DNA of 64,000 nucleotides, taken from NCBI GenBank assembly GCA_949126835.1, contig OX421506.1, positions 22,100,181 through 22,164,180 of the forward strand, in the 5' to 3' direction. Both the position numbers and the translations under genes were made by a program. The DNA comes from Anisus vortex (taxonomy: Eukaryota; Mollusca; Gastropoda; Planorbidae). Numbering within the stretch: position 1 is the stretch's first letter; every line of letters starts with the position of its first letter. Positions 33,468 to 60,074 of the stretch are shown piece by piece. The notes beneath the pieces were generated by a model. That model searched no databases and was not told where the DNA came from. It saw nothing but the letters and a program-made list of their open reading frames with translations.

Positions 33468-33980
33468 TGTCAGTGATTAAATTAATATGAAAAAGGGGAA
33501 GCAAAACAAACAATAGTTTGTGTCTTTTTTTAGGTTACATCCCTTTGACCATATTGCTAGTGTGTGTATTGTTTAGAAGAATCTAGAAAGTGTGAACTCT
33601 GCATGCTTTCTAGTGAGACATAACTTTTAAGAATTGGACTTGGCCAGGTGATTTTGAGAGGAAAAAGCAGTGTGTGCAACGAGCTCTTGTGAGATAGGAG
33701 CTGTATTTTTTATGTGGAGATTTTGTAATGGATATAATATTAGAGATCTCTGTGAATCTATTCTGTGAATTCTATTATGTAAATTGCAATGCTATTGAGT
33801 GAATATATATACAGATATCATTGTGCATGGATATTCACATGAATTGTGAGGACATAAAAATATATGTGTGTGAATAAACTTATCTATATAATTTACTGTT
33901 CTGCAGTGTTTAGTACTTTTATGAACGCCTCGAAGATATGTGTGAGTGAATGATACAAGTACAGAAACATACAACTTACA
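33468..33980 (+). repeat. E1 3' LTR
   Basis: 513 bp, same length as the 5' LTR but with about 20 mismatches by eye. Followed by catat. Confidence 0.92.
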
Positions 33981-33985
33981 CATAT

Positions 33986-34717
33986 ATCTACCTATCTATC
34001 ATATATGTATGTTTCATCTGTCTACAATCTATCAACTATCTATCCATCCATCATTTATCAACTTATCGTCTTTCTGTCTATCTATCTAACTTTAGAGGGT
34101 TATATTTTTGTGTAATTGGTTCTTTTTTTTTTTAAGTTTCATGTATCATTTTAAAGATTTTTTTGTCCTGAATACGAAAATCGAGGTTTCATTGAGCGGT
34201 TCCTTTTCTATGATTTTTTATTTAATGTTGAATATTTGTTAATTTTGCATATTTAATGATATAATTTTACTTCCCTGTGACGTCACAAGGCTTTTGTAAA
34301 GACAATACAAATTATAAATTTTTGTTGGAAAAAATTATTTTTCTTAATTTTTAATAGTCTGTCGCTCTTTTTAAGACACTTATCAAAAGCCCCACGCGAA
34401 AAAAATGTCAGTTGGAATTTTTTAGAAGCCTACTTTTCTAGAACCAGTTACACTAAAGTATTACCATCTGCCAAAGAAAACGTTTGCAAGACACATATTC
34501 CACCCTTTGATAATGTGTTTAAAATGAACAAAAGGCGATTGGTTAATTTCTTGAATGCTTAAACATCTTTTCGCACAACTTCTTAATATGAACGGATTAA
34601 AAACGTTTTTTACAATAAGCTTAGATGTCCTACACAGATAAAATTGTTATGAGTCTGTGTTTCTAAACCAGGGTAAGACTTAACGCTTAATAACTACGGA
34701 GTAGTAATAATTCTTAC
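33986..34717. other. Copy A intron 5, exon-side part
   Basis: AT-rich intron with ATCT-type microsatellite at about 33986-34090. No gene seen. Confidence 0.6.
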
Positions 34718-34838
34718 AGTACTATACTTTGGGTCAAATCCGGTTTGCCGTCTTGAAAACAACGGACTGTTGAAAGCTGTTATTTTATTGTTGGGTTGAG
34801 TATAGCCAAAAGTCCAGATGTTCACTAGATCGACATAC
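34718..34838 (-). pseudogene. Copy A exon 5
   Basis: 121 bp between TTTCCACAG and GTAAGA. Encodes YVDLVNIWTFGYTQPNNK and on to the FNSPLF region. The GH18 MTYD motif reads WTFG, and copy B has MTYG. Frame open. Confidence 0.88.
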
Positions 34839-35163
34839 CTGTGGAAATAAAGGAAACGAGTCCCGAGATTATATTTCTACGAGATTATGTGTTTTTTCGG
34901 TTTTATGTACAAATCTGTTGTTCGTGCCCTCGATTGTATTCGTAATGTCATTGTGCTAGTGCAATTTGATGTGTTAATTCCTATGGACAAGGAAAAAGAG
35001 ATATAAATACATAACGAGATTGTTTAGTAGATAGATAAGTAGCTATCTAGATTGAGTAGATATGTAGAAAACACAGTACATTGGTAGGTCAATGAGCCAT
35101 CACGGGTAAGTAGCGACAGTTAAATGGGTTATAATTCCTTAGTTAAATTGATAACTCTGCGGG

Positions 35164-35290
35164 TATGTCACAAAGTAGGTGAACGGCAGGTGACTTGGTA
35201 TGTAGGTAGGCAGGTAGGTATGCATTATGTAGGTAGGTAATAATGTAGGTAAGCAGGTAGGTATGTAGGTAGGAATGGGTAGGTATATAA
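35164..35290. repeat. TAGG-rich microsatellite (unit A)
   Basis: Imperfect (GTAG/TAGG)n in intron 4, e.g. TATGTAGGTAGGCAGGTAGG. The unit B counterpart is at 51540-51650. Confidence 0.85.
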
Positions 35291-35524
35291 GTTGATAGTT
35301 ACGTAATTGTCTAGAAAAGTGGGTATCTAGATTGTCTAGTAAAATGTTACCAAAGTTGATAATAAGACTTAGATATGACTGGATACAAAGATTAGATAAG
35401 ACGGAGAGGCAAGTTATTAGGTGCTTGGATAGTTATGTAATTCAGTGAGCCTCTTAGTATGTAGGTAAGTACCATATATGTATCTTAGCAAAAGTCAGAT
35501 TTGTAATAGTATGATTTAGCTTAC

Positions 35525-35639
35525 TTGTCAATTTCAGACACATTGAAACCATTTTGTATTTGATTCACCCCGGTAGCGCTGCTATGGTCAACAACAGACG
35601 GGAACTGGTACTTTCATTATCAAAAGCCGATCTAAGGCT
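35525..35639 (-). pseudogene. Copy A exon 4 (frameshift)
   Basis: 115 bp against 116 in copy B. The frame opens SLRSAFDNESTSSRLLLTIA and hits TGA after ALPG. The other frame then reads NGFNVSEIDK as expected. The 1-bp loss lies in the CAGCTGGGGCG region of B. Confidence 0.88.
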
Positions 35640-36216
35640 CTGCGTACATGTTAAAAGTAAAACTATAATAAAGAACTTCTAATACAACTTGTTTAAATGA
35701 ATTCAAACAAGTTTTAATTGTTTTGTAAAAGATTAGATAACAACTAGTATACCTACACTAAACAAACACCCAATAATATATGCGTCTACTTTCGGAGATG
35801 TAAGCCTATTTGTGAATAAAGTATATCCTATGTAATATCCTATGTAATGGGACTACCGTAAATTATGTCACATTTTGGATCAAGGAGCCATATTATTTCT
35901 TTACGTGTTTATCAAAGTGAGCGTTGTTAATAATTTACCTAAATGGGGCGCCAAAGCTTAGTTTGCCCCTGGGAGGGGGGAAGGCGAATATATCGACCCT
36001 AGTAGGGCCAGCTCTGAATATTTCCAATAAAGGAAATGATATAATAAATTATCCTTTGTACGATACAAAAAAAATAATCTGAAAATGTTTAAAAATGTAA
36101 GCGTAGATTTAACTGTGTGACTGTAATCTTATTCAGAACTGAATCGCATTAATTTTTAAATTGTACATTGTAAGAGTTTTAAATTTCGGCGCCTGTTCCG
36201 TCCAAAATAAACTTAC
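35640..36216. other. Copy A intron 3
   Basis: AT-rich intron, matching 51990-52582 in unit B. No gene or element ends seen. Confidence 0.6.
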
Positions 36217-36439
36217 CTTTAATATATGAATGGTCATTGTTTTGTTCGGGTAAGCCCATCTTAGATCCACTCCATCGAAAGCATGAGTTCTGAGAAAGCT
36301 TACTGCGTTGTTGGCGAAGACGTTCAATAGTGTGTCATTTGAGGAGATTTTACGGAATCCGTTGCCGGCGTCATTGTGCGAACTAATCGACAAAAGCGTC
36401 TTCAGTTTACCGTTCTTTATTTTCAAATTATTGAATCTT
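36217..36439 (-). pseudogene. Copy A exon 3 (catalytic-region exon)
   Basis: 223 bp, in frame and three codons shorter than in B. Encodes RFNNLKIKNGKLKTLLSISS, then FLRTHAFDGVDLRWAYPNKT. The GH18 catalytic consensus DGxDxDxE is DGVDLRWA, so the general-acid Glu is Ala. The SxGGW motif is also lost. Confidence 0.9.
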
Positions 36440-37197
36440 CTGTGAAAAGACAATGGAGAAATATATGTGTAGCTAGTAGGTCTATTCGTGGAACCCTGAC
36501 AATAAAACTTTTTTTTATATCCTGATGTCTCCAAAACTTGTTTGTGTGTTATGTAAATGTTTTGAATTGACTTATGAGTTGTTTTTTTTAAGTTTGAGTT
36601 AGATGTTGAGCTAGAGTTTGAGGGTTGTGTGTAATGCTGCAAAAATAACGACGAGTGTATTTCCTTTTTAACTTTATGTATGCAGAAACGCAGTGAACAC
36701 ACATTCAATAGCCGTTGAGGTTCTAGCGTTTTAATCATCATAGATTGCCATGCCGGTTGGAGTATGCACCTTGGCGAAGGTATCTTTTCTTATGTCAAAC
36801 TCTAGCATTGTTGTAGTTTGTTTAAAGGACAGACCATTCTCCGTTTTATTATCTAATATTTTCCTTTTCTTTCTTCATGTTATGATCATGTTTTCTATTT
36901 TTTCTATTTTTTCTTTTCTTATAATGTGGCCCACTCACGTTGATTTCCTCTTGATAAAATCAATTCTCTATTAGCATTTGACATTTTGAGCAACTCCAGA
37001 TTAGATGATTTCTCTGTCCATGCCACTCGCTGCGTTTTTAATATATGTTAAATAAAAATGCACAACATTTTTTTTGTATCTGTTCTGAAGGGTAATCGTA
37101 ATCTTAGTCATAGTATGCCAAATCTGAAGATTACCTGAAAGTAAGTAAAACAACAATAGTTGAGGAAAAATTGACTTCCACCTGGTACCAAGTTCAA

Positions 37198-37330
37198 GTA
37201 TTTGGATTTACCATTAATTTGCCGAATCTGAGAAATTGGACGTACTAATTGCCGAATCCGGGTCATAGGAGGTACTATTTGCCGATTTTTAAGTATTTGG
37301 ACATACCTTTTACCGAATCAGAGTAGGCAA
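37198..37330. repeat. 30-bp minisatellite remnant (unit A)
   Basis: Three to four degraded units of the TTTGCCGAATCCGAGTATTT type in intron 2. The unit B counterpart (53575-54597) has about 34 copies. Confidence 0.75.
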
Positions 37331-37599
37331 TTTGGACGCAGTTAGTGTCACACCTAAAACAATAGCAATTGCTAGGACTTTGCCTAAATCTGTAGTTTGT
37401 CTTATTGTATATTGGACTTTCAGTATTCAGGGGCTTGATTCTTATCTTAGATCAGCTTCACACATGCCCTACGAGAGGGAAGGGTGCAGCCGATGTGTGT
37501 GTGTGTGTGTGTTTATTTTTGCTTTTAAGCCCAGAGGAAATGCCCCTAAACCTTCTACAATCTCATGTGGCGCCGGGGGTCATTAAATATAGTTTTCTT

Positions 37600-38779
37600 T
37601 GTATGTGTATTTTAACATTTTACTTAATAGGCAAACTCGATTCTAATTGTAATATAATTTTTTCCGACTATAGCCTTTTGCATCTCTATGTTTGATTATA
37701 GAGGCCCTTACAAATATAGTAGCCCTTCCTGTAAGCTTAGTAGGACTAAGTAGCCCTATGTCGATTGCAGCGTGAATGTGCAGCTGGTAAATATTGGTGC
37801 GCAAAAGACTGCACATTATGAACGTAAAAAAATATGACGTAGTTTGTTTTGGGGGAACGCAAGTTTTGACGGGAGATAACAACGGTTAGTGAGATGAAGC
37901 TGTGTCTCTTAGAGATGAGGCTGGTCTCTTGTTGAAGTAGGATGCACATGATTAAATATTGATATTAGTCTAATCAATGTGTGGCAGTTAGTACAGAAGA
38001 GTATAGACACATCTGTACAAAAGTTATGCATTAAAATTTCAAGTTGTTGTGCTAGATTTCGATTGTTGTATATTCATTTTGTTACGCACCCTGAGTTAGA
38101 AAGAGAGAGCTAGCCGATGTTTCTATATACTAAAGACGTAACATCGATGAATATTGGACTTTTATGAAATTCGATGCTAATTAAATAATCTTTTCAAACT
38201 GTTTTTTGCTTATGATTCCTGTGGTGTGCCTAAGGGGGTGAAAACTATCAGTTTCCTACTTTAACGTGTGTCTCATAGTCTCAATTTACTCTCTCAATTT
38301 TCACATTCAAAATATTTCATATTTATATTAAAAGCAATTGTGACAAGTTAATTGACAACTTCATTGTCCAACTGTATAACCTCCAATGCTTCTCTGTGAT
38401 TTATTTTTATCCTAATAAATCATCAGTGAGTGTACTTTTCCCATTCTTGTAAGATTATTTGTAAGATTAATTCTGAAGCGGAAAAAAACTTATATACATT
38501 TTTTACTAAAAACTTAAGTTGACTAAAGCTTATTAATAGGCCTGTATGGCAGCGACATTTTAGCAAAACGGTCCACTGACCTTTTGAAAATGCTCCTCAT
38601 GTCTCAAAACGTATGTAATGCAAATAAAACCTCTAGATATGACTTGTTTTGAAAGAAGGTGTGGCACCAGCACATTTTTTATCTCTCTCGGTTCATGTAT
38701 GCACATTACAAGCCTTAGAACATCACCATTATAGTAAGCCTACGCGACTAACAAGGACAGCACATCAATGCCGACTTAC
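37600..38779. other. Copy A intron 2, no gene
   Basis: AT-rich intronic sequence. ORFs here have no recognisable homology. Unit B carries a 4.4-kb block of insertions at the equivalent place. Confidence 0.55.
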
Positions 38780-38972
38780 TTGTAATGAGGTATGTCTTCT
38801 GCGGCCATAGCAGCCAAATTGGCGTTGGTTGCATCAATCTTTCCAAAGGCGTAGATCAGGTGGGTGCAGATGGCCGGGTCAATGTTGTCCACATCGAATT
38901 TGGCTAGTGGCAAACTCATCCACTTTCTCTGATTATCGAAATAGCAGACACGGATAAACTCCGCGCCCACAA
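38780..38972 (-). pseudogene. Copy A exon 2
   Basis: 193 bp between TTCGCCAG and GTAAGT. Encodes VGAEFIRVCYF and then FDVDNIDPAICTHLIYAFGK, the N-terminal beta-strand region of GH18 with both Cys of the first disulfide. Open. Confidence 0.9.
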
Positions 38973-39133
38973 CTGGCGAACAACAACAAAATGATAAGAA
39001 CAGAAAGATAAAAATGTAACAGTGATGTATAAAAACGTCTTCATTGATACGTTTTTAGACAAGCAGATAATCTACTATATAAATTAGATCGATAAGCTGA
39101 AATATTTAGAGCTTTAGTTAAATTTAAACTTAC

Positions 39134-39197
39134 CATGAAAAATGCAGGTGTGTAGGATTATCAACTGTAATAAGCTTAATGGACCAAACAGTTTCAT
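39134..39197 (-). pseudogene. Copy A exon 1 (signal peptide)
   Basis: 64 bp starting ATG and encoding MKLFGPLSLLQLIILHTCIF, a typical signal peptide. Donor GTAAG. The protein sequence is identical to copy B. Confidence 0.88.
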
Positions 39198-39478
39198 TTT
39201 TTTGCCGCTAATCAGTTTGAATCACCCTCTGAGTAACAAAAAAAAATATATAATTTTTTTTAAAAAAAATTGGATATTTTAATCTAATAATATAATCTTT
39301 TATAGGGCTATATTTTTTATTTCAAGTATTCTTTTTGTTCAATCAAATAAAATGTTAATAAAATGGATTTATGTCATTCGTAAGCAGATACTATTCTTTT
39401 CACTGATCTTTGCATACTAATTGTTGTGTATTACTTAGCACAGATAGACCTACCTCCTTACAACCATCCCCACATTCC

Positions 39479-39655
39479 AGGCATGGAATGGGTGGCCTGA
39501 ACAAACCAGGAAAGATTAAGGGCGATGGTAAACCACTAACTTAACATCATTTAAAACACTAATAGAAATGAAGGACTAGACTCAAACCACGGATGTGCGT
39601 AGGACGCAGTAATTTTCTTTATAGAAAGAGCGTCAGTAATGTATAAGATAATATT
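39479..39655 (+). mobile_element. LINE 3' end (unit A copy)
   Basis: The same 3' segment as at 1-322 (GCATGGAATGGGTGGCCTG, ACTAGACTCAAACCACGGAT, GTAGGACGCAGTAAT). It lies upstream of exon 1 in both units, so it was inserted before the duplication. Its reading frame is broken. Confidence 0.75.
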
Positions 39656-39915
39656 AATTTTTTTACGCCAATAAATGTGAGATATTAGAAGAATAAAAAG
39701 AAGAATCACTACAGATTCATGGGTTTATTGATACAAGTTTGTCTCGTATAGTTGCATAAACGTTTAAAGCCTTAAGTTAAGTCCTAAGTTCTAAGCCTAG
39801 TATGCAGTAACAAGAATCTCTTAGTCCTAGAATTAACTTATAAGACCGTAAAATTAATTTGTTTAATGTATAAGATGGATGGGTTTAAAAGAGTCCTACA
39901 ATTGAAGAAAAAAAA

Positions 39916-40090
39916 CTTACTATCGCAAGCCCACAGAATAATGGCTGCCATTGAACTTTGAGCCATAGGTCTCTATGAGTGCCCAGACACTTATATTTGT
40001 CCGGAAAATGATGATTTGTGTGTAAAGAAAAGTGGTGCGCATGCCAGTGGCCGATTTTAGACACTGACATAGATAATCGCAAATATCTAT
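39916..40090 (-). other. Possible 5' non-coding exon of copy A
   Basis: On the minus strand a conserved block ends TGTGGGCTTGCGATA followed by GTAAG, a good donor, and it is conserved in B at 60517-60710. It could be an untranslated first exon. A matching acceptor before exon 1 is not clear in B, so this is tentative. Confidence 0.3.
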
Positions 40091-40412
40091 AAAAGGCATT
40101 TTTGAACGACTGAAACTTGTTGTATTATTTTTTACGCCTTTGTGTCAATAATTTCGTGCTTGAGTTTAAACTGAGTCATGGACTAAATAAAATAAACGTT
40201 CAATTTCAAATAATACAATACTTTCTAAAAAAAATATTTTTATTTTTGTATTCAACGCATTTTTACGGACGCGTTTCAAGGAAAGGACTTAGAGTAAAAT
40301 TACAATGTACACAATTTATTTTATGTATGTCAGTGTCTAAAAATAGCCTGTAGCATACGCACCACTTGTATATACATGAAAATAACTGAGTGTAACTTTA
40401 AAGTCACATAAT

Positions 40413-41996
40413 TTAAATGACGTGATTGCAAAAGCCTTAAACTTTTTAAACTAAATCTGTAATGTGGTCAGTTTTACGTAGACAGGTATGTACTGTACGC
40501 ATTGTATTATATCAGTGGCTTAGCTAGGGGAGGGGGAGGGGGGGGGTCCAAATTAAAAAATCCCCCTCCCCCCGTTCCCTACTTAAGGGGGTTACCAAAG
40601 GAGTGTCGAATTGTTTTTTTCTCATGTAATAATGTCAAATGTCAAAATGTAGGTGCCACTAAAGAGGCAAAGACCCCGTGCACCCAAATCCTTAGCAACG
40701 GCACTATATTAAATTACAACGATTTGTTCTTTGCAAGTTTGATCAAAGTGATGTTTTTTTCCATTAAGATCGTCTTTGAAAATTTCAACATTTTTTAAAG
40801 TAAACATTGGTCTATTTTTTCTAGTATTTACTAGATCTTATTTTCAAATATTGATTGAATTTTCCAAATTACAACTACAAAAAATACAACAAGAAAACAC
40901 AACAGTTAAAACTGACGACAACTGAACAATAAAGCCATAAACAAACACTCAGAATTAGCAATCACTTTCACTTCAAAATTTCACTTCAAATGAAATATTA
41001 TGCTAATTTATTATTTTACACATTTTTGAACGATATATAGGCAAGATCTTTTTGTGTGTGAGTGTGTAGATATATACAGTTGTGTTATGCATGTGTAATT
41101 AAATGAACTTGTGTCATATTGTCAGTAATATCAACCCTTTTGCTTTTGTCTTGGGTTTTCTCCTACCAAAGCTCATTACCTTTTTATTACTGCCTTTGTT
41201 TTAAGTTGTAATTTCTGTCTATCTGTCTGGTTGCAATCGTCGTGCAAGAATTGGCTTCGATTTTTCGACCACTTCCCGTGGTCCAATCGAGCTGAAATTT
41301 GGACAGCAGACTTGTGGCGACTAACAATACATTCTATTAAATTTTCAACTTAATAATAATACACTTATGACAATATTCATTTTTAAAAGGAAAGTATAAG
41401 TACAATTTTGGTTTCACGTTAAAAATGCCTGTGCAACTTTTTTATAGTTTTTCGGCGCAAAGCTAGAAAAAAAAAATTATGCGCTTAGATTATTTTTAGA
41501 ACAATTCATACGGAGTAAGGAGACATTTTTGAGATTTGCGACACATATATTTTTCTGTACGTTTCATTTCCAGTAGTCAATCAATTATTTAATTACATGA
41601 TGGTAAACTTAGTTTGCAAATAAAGGGATGGTTTTCTTGTTAAATTAAATGGTTAGAACGTGCTACTATAGGTGTAGTAGCTCTATTAATGAATGAGTGT
41701 GACACGGGCTTCTTTCGCCCTTAATTTTATATAGCGTCAAACTGTTCATATCTTTCATGTCATAGGGGAATTATCCCTGTTTTCCTTAGCCGTTTGCCGT
41801 TTGCATAGTGAATAAGTGAGCGAGAGAAGAAAAAAGATGCCTCATCTAAGACATGACCTGGTACTAATAATAAATAAACTTACACAAGTATGACCCAATA
41901 TAGGTAAGTAGGTTAATAGAATTAAAAAAGACAACACATGTTTCTATTATTTTAAAATCATTTTAATTAACCAATATGCAAAAGAGTTTATTCGCA
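40413..41996. other. Spacer between duplication units
   Basis: Non-coding AT-rich sequence with a G-run (40530-40550). At 41255-41330 a GC-richer motif block (TTCGACCACTTCCCGTGGTC, ATCGAGCTGAAATTTGGAC) looks like a dispersed repeat. No gene found. Confidence 0.5.
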
Positions 41997-42382
41997 TACT
42001 TATTCCAAATTTGAAAGACATTCATTGTTTTTTGGCAAAGCTCATTTTCTTTTAATATTACCATACTATTATCGTTTAAAAAAACAGCAAAGGTAATATT
42101 AAATGCAAAATATAATACCTTGAGCTTAAATAAAAGTGATAAGATTAATGATTAATATATTTCATGCACATTCTTAGGATATTTAGCGCAGTTTTCTTAT
42201 TCTTTTTTTCTTCTGATCATGTATAAATTCTATTTATTTGAGTATAATTCCTTTTTCTATAAGTTTTATCAGTTTAAGGCTTTCTACTACAAAAAGTGTC
42301 AAGTGGAACGCCTTAGTAGTGGCTGCGGCCTTTATGGTGACTCGTAGTATTTGCACAAATGCATGTTTATAATAGTCCAGAG

Positions 42383-42534
42383 CAGAACCGGCTCTAGGGT
42401 TTTTGACGCCCTAGGCGAAAAATAATTCTGCGCGATCAAATAAAAAAAAAACATCCTAAATTAGGCGCACACTAAATTGTGCGCCTAAGGCGGCCGTCTA
42501 GGTTGCCTATATCAACGCGCCGGCCCAGGTCCAG
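42383..42534. mobile_element. Possible hAT-like MITE (unit B copy, deleted inside)
   Basis: Ends CAGAACCGGCTCTAGGG and GCGCCGGCCCAGGTCCAG match 2005-2326. About 170 bp of the interior are missing. Confidence 0.35.
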
Positions 42535-43048
42535 AGAATAACAAAATCAAAAATTATTCATTAAAAGAAACGGCACTACTATTTCTCAATGATCTTATAA
42601 TAAACATGTTTTTTTTTTGTTTTTTTTTTAGCATTGATTAGCAAATCATGTATTGTTTTTTTTGTATTCGCATTGTAGGTTAATTGTATAATGTTTTCAT
42701 AACCAAATTCTAGTTTATAGATACATTAGTATTGTTATTTTTTATGTGCTTAAAACGTTTGTTGAAAATTTAAGTATAATAATGAAAACATCTAACCGGT
42801 ACCGGGTCTCGGGAAGTTACTAGAACCAAATTTGGATTCTTGAAATAAATGTTCGTTTCTCCGCTACCTGGTTATGCGAGCCTTACTTAAATAGAAATAA
42901 TGTTTTTACTGGCCGAATGTTAAATTTGTTTTCATTGGCTGTGAAAGAAATACAACGCTTCAGTCTCGTGAAAGACAACACAAACGTCCGCTGATCTTTT
43001 TAGAAAATTCTTTTTTTTTTAAGAAATAAATTAATACACCTGGCAAGG

Positions 43049-44422
43049 GTGTTTGTGTTCTACAACCAAAGCTAAGTTACAATCGATTGACATAACTGGG
43101 TGTTTGTGTTCTACAACCAAAGCTAAGCTACAATTGATTGTCAGAACTGGGTGTTTGTGTTCTACAACCAAAGCTAAGTTACAATTGATTGACAGAACTG
43201 GGTGTTTGTGTTCTACAACCAAAGCTAAGTTACAATTGATTGACAGAACTGGGTGTTTGTGTTCTACAGCCAAAGCTAAGTTACAATTGATTGACTAAAC
43301 TGGGTGTTTGTGTTCTACAACCAAAGCTAAGTTACAATCGATTGACATAACTGGGTGTTTGTGTTCTACAACCAAAGCTAAGTTACAATTGGTTGACAGA
43401 ACCGGGTGTTTGTGTTCTACAACCAAAGCTAAGTTACAATTGATTGACAGAACTGGGTGTTTGTGTTCTACAGCCAAAGCTAGGTTACAATTGATTGACA
43501 TAACTGGGTGTTTGTGTTCTACAACCAAAGCTAAGTTACAATTGATTGACAGAACTTGGTGTTTGTGTTCTACAACCAAAGCTAAAGTAAATTGATTGAC
43601 TGAACTGGGTGTTTTTGTTCTACAACTAAAGCTAAGTTACATTTGATTGACAGAACTGGGTGTTTGTGTTCTACAACCAAAGCTAAGTTACAATTGATTG
43701 ACAGAACTGGGTGTTTGTGTTCTACAACCAAAGCTAAGTTACAATTGATTGACAGAACTGGGTATTTGTGTTCTACAACCAAAGCTAAATTACAATCGAT
43801 TGACAGAACTGGCTGTTTGTGTTCTACAACCAAAGCTAAGTTACAATTGATTGACAAAACATTGTATTTGTGTTCTACAACCAAAGCTAAATTAAATACG
43901 ATTGACAGAACTGGGTGTTTGTGTTCTACAACAAAAGCTAAGTTATAATTGATTGACAGAACTGGGTGTTTGTGTTCTACAACCAAAGCTAAGTTACAAT
44001 TGATTGACAGAACTGGGTATGTGTGTTCTACAACCAAAGCTAAATTACAATCGATTGACAGAACTGGGTGTTTAAGTTCTACAACAAAAGCTAAGTTACA
44101 ATTGATTGACAGAACTGGGTGTTTGTGTTCTACAACCAAAGCTAAGTTACAATTGATTGACAGAACTGGGTGTTTGTGTTCTACAACCAAAGCTAAGTTA
44201 AAATCGATTGACAGAACTGGGTGTTTGTGTTCTATAACCAAAGCTAAGTTACAATCGATTGACAGAACTTGGTGTATGTTTTCTACAACAAAAGCTAAGT
44301 TACAATTGATTGACAGAACTTGGTGTTTGTGTTCTACAACCAAAGCTAAGTTACAATTGATTGACAGAACTGGGTGTTTGTGTTCTACAACCAAAGCTAA
44401 GTTACAATTGATTGAACGAACT
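43049..44422. repeat. 51-bp minisatellite, about 27 copies (unit B)
   Basis: Long array of the unit seen twice in A. Units vary by single substitutions and all stay 51 bp except one near 43585, which is shortened. Long frames on both strands (17-residue repeats) are a by-product of the period. Confidence 0.92.
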
Positions 44423-44544
44423 GCATAGAAAGACCGATCAACATATATGACAAATGTTTTTAAAAAAACTCGGCCATTTGGTCTTTGGTAAAAAAGAAAT
44501 GTATACTAATATGACACGTTTTTATCTATTATGTTGTTTTTTTT

Positions 44545-44926
44545 CAGAACACACACACGTACACATACACAAATACATTAAGGGGGAATTACAATTTTGA
44601 ACACACACACGAACACATACACAAATACAGTAAGGAGGGAATACAATTTTGAACACACACACTTACACATAGACATAATATATACATTATGGGGGAAATA
44701 CAATTTTGAACACACACACAAACACATACACAAATACAGTAAGGGGGAAATACAATTTTGAACACACACACGTACACATACACAAATACATTAACGAGGA
44801 AATACATTTTTTAACACGCACGTACACATACACAAATACATTAAAAGGGAAATACAATTTTGAAAACACACACGTACACATACACAAATCCGTTAAACCT
44901 GAAATACAATTTTGAAAACACACAGC
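44545..44926. repeat. 52-bp minisatellite, about 7 copies (unit B)
   Basis: Same unit as 3072-3846. Lies directly downstream of the stop codon of gene copy B. Confidence 0.85.
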
Positions 44927-44933
44927 TTTTGAT

Positions 44934-59719
<14,786 letters not shown>

Positions 59720-60074
59720 CTTTTTTTTTGGCCACGTATCAGTTTGAATTACCCTCTTAAGTAACAAAAAACAACAACAAAAAAACATGGATATTTTAAT
59801 CTAATAATATAATCTTTTATAGGGCTATATATTTTTTATTTCAAGTGTTGTTTTTGTTTAATCAAATTAAATGTAAATAAAATGGATTTAAAAAAAAATA
59901 TATTTTTTCAAGGTAAAAGTTATTTATTTATGTAGTAAAAACTTTATAGAATGGTTTATGTCTTTCGTAAGCAGATTCGTAAACAGATACTATTCTTTTC
60001 ACTGATCTTTACATACTAAATGTTGTGTAGTACTTAGCACAGATAGACCCTCTTCACACACACCCATCCCCCAC

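Larger units (their letters stand above)
10706..33980 (+). mobile_element. E1: old Gmr1-like Ty3/gypsy element carrying nested insertions
   Basis: The outer element of the nest. LTRs of 513 bp lie at 10706-11218 and 33468-33980, flanked by the target repeat catat (10701-10705, 33981-33985). Unit B shows the empty site near 50620. Without the insertions it is roughly 8 kb. Domain order in the internal part is gag (27750), protease (about 29270), integrase (about 30240-31290), then RT and RNase H (31560-33256). The integrase-before-RT order is that of Gmr1-like elements. I count about 20 LTR mismatches by eye (about 4%). In-frame stops, frameshifts and a LINE insertion in RT make it defective. 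Confidence 0.88.
3856..39197 (-). pseudogene. GH18 chitinase-like gene, copy A (broken)
   Basis: Nine exons (minus strand, 5' to 3'): 39134-39197, 38780-38972, 36217-36439, 35525-35639, 34718-34838, 10118-10303, 7248-7316, 7037-7111, 3856-4140. Every border shows GT/AG and the phases match copy B. Domains: signal peptide, GH18 barrel, Thr-rich tail, C-terminal hydrophobic segment. The catalytic motif is DGVDLRWA, lacking the third Asp and the Glu of DGxDxDxE. Three lesions show decay: exon 4 is 115 bp instead of 116 (frameshift), exon 7 has TAG as its second codon where B has ATG, and exon 9 has an in-frame TAA. Intron 5 is inflated to about 24 kb by nested retrotransposons. A shorter variant might still be transcribed; I see no evidence either way. 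Confidence 0.88.
323..40412. repeat. Duplication unit A
   Basis: Sequence from about 323 to 40412 matches 41997-62231 in the same order and orientation, apart from element insertions and minisatellite length. Shared landmarks are the AT-rich left end, the 51-bp and 52-bp arrays, nine GH18 exons, the TAGG-rich intron and the region upstream of exon 1. The left limit is where the LINE tail ends. The right limit is where similarity to B stops, after the motif ACTTTAAAGTC. Boundaries were placed by eye and could be off by tens of bases. Confidence 0.8.

Noticed and set aside
43049..44422. CRISPR array
   Set aside because: Repeats are contiguous with no unique spacers, and the setting is eukaryotic.
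43049..44428. Long ORFs with 17-residue repeats on both strands
   Set aside because: They exist only because the minisatellite period is 51 bp. Both strands are open and the frame has no start context, introns or domain.
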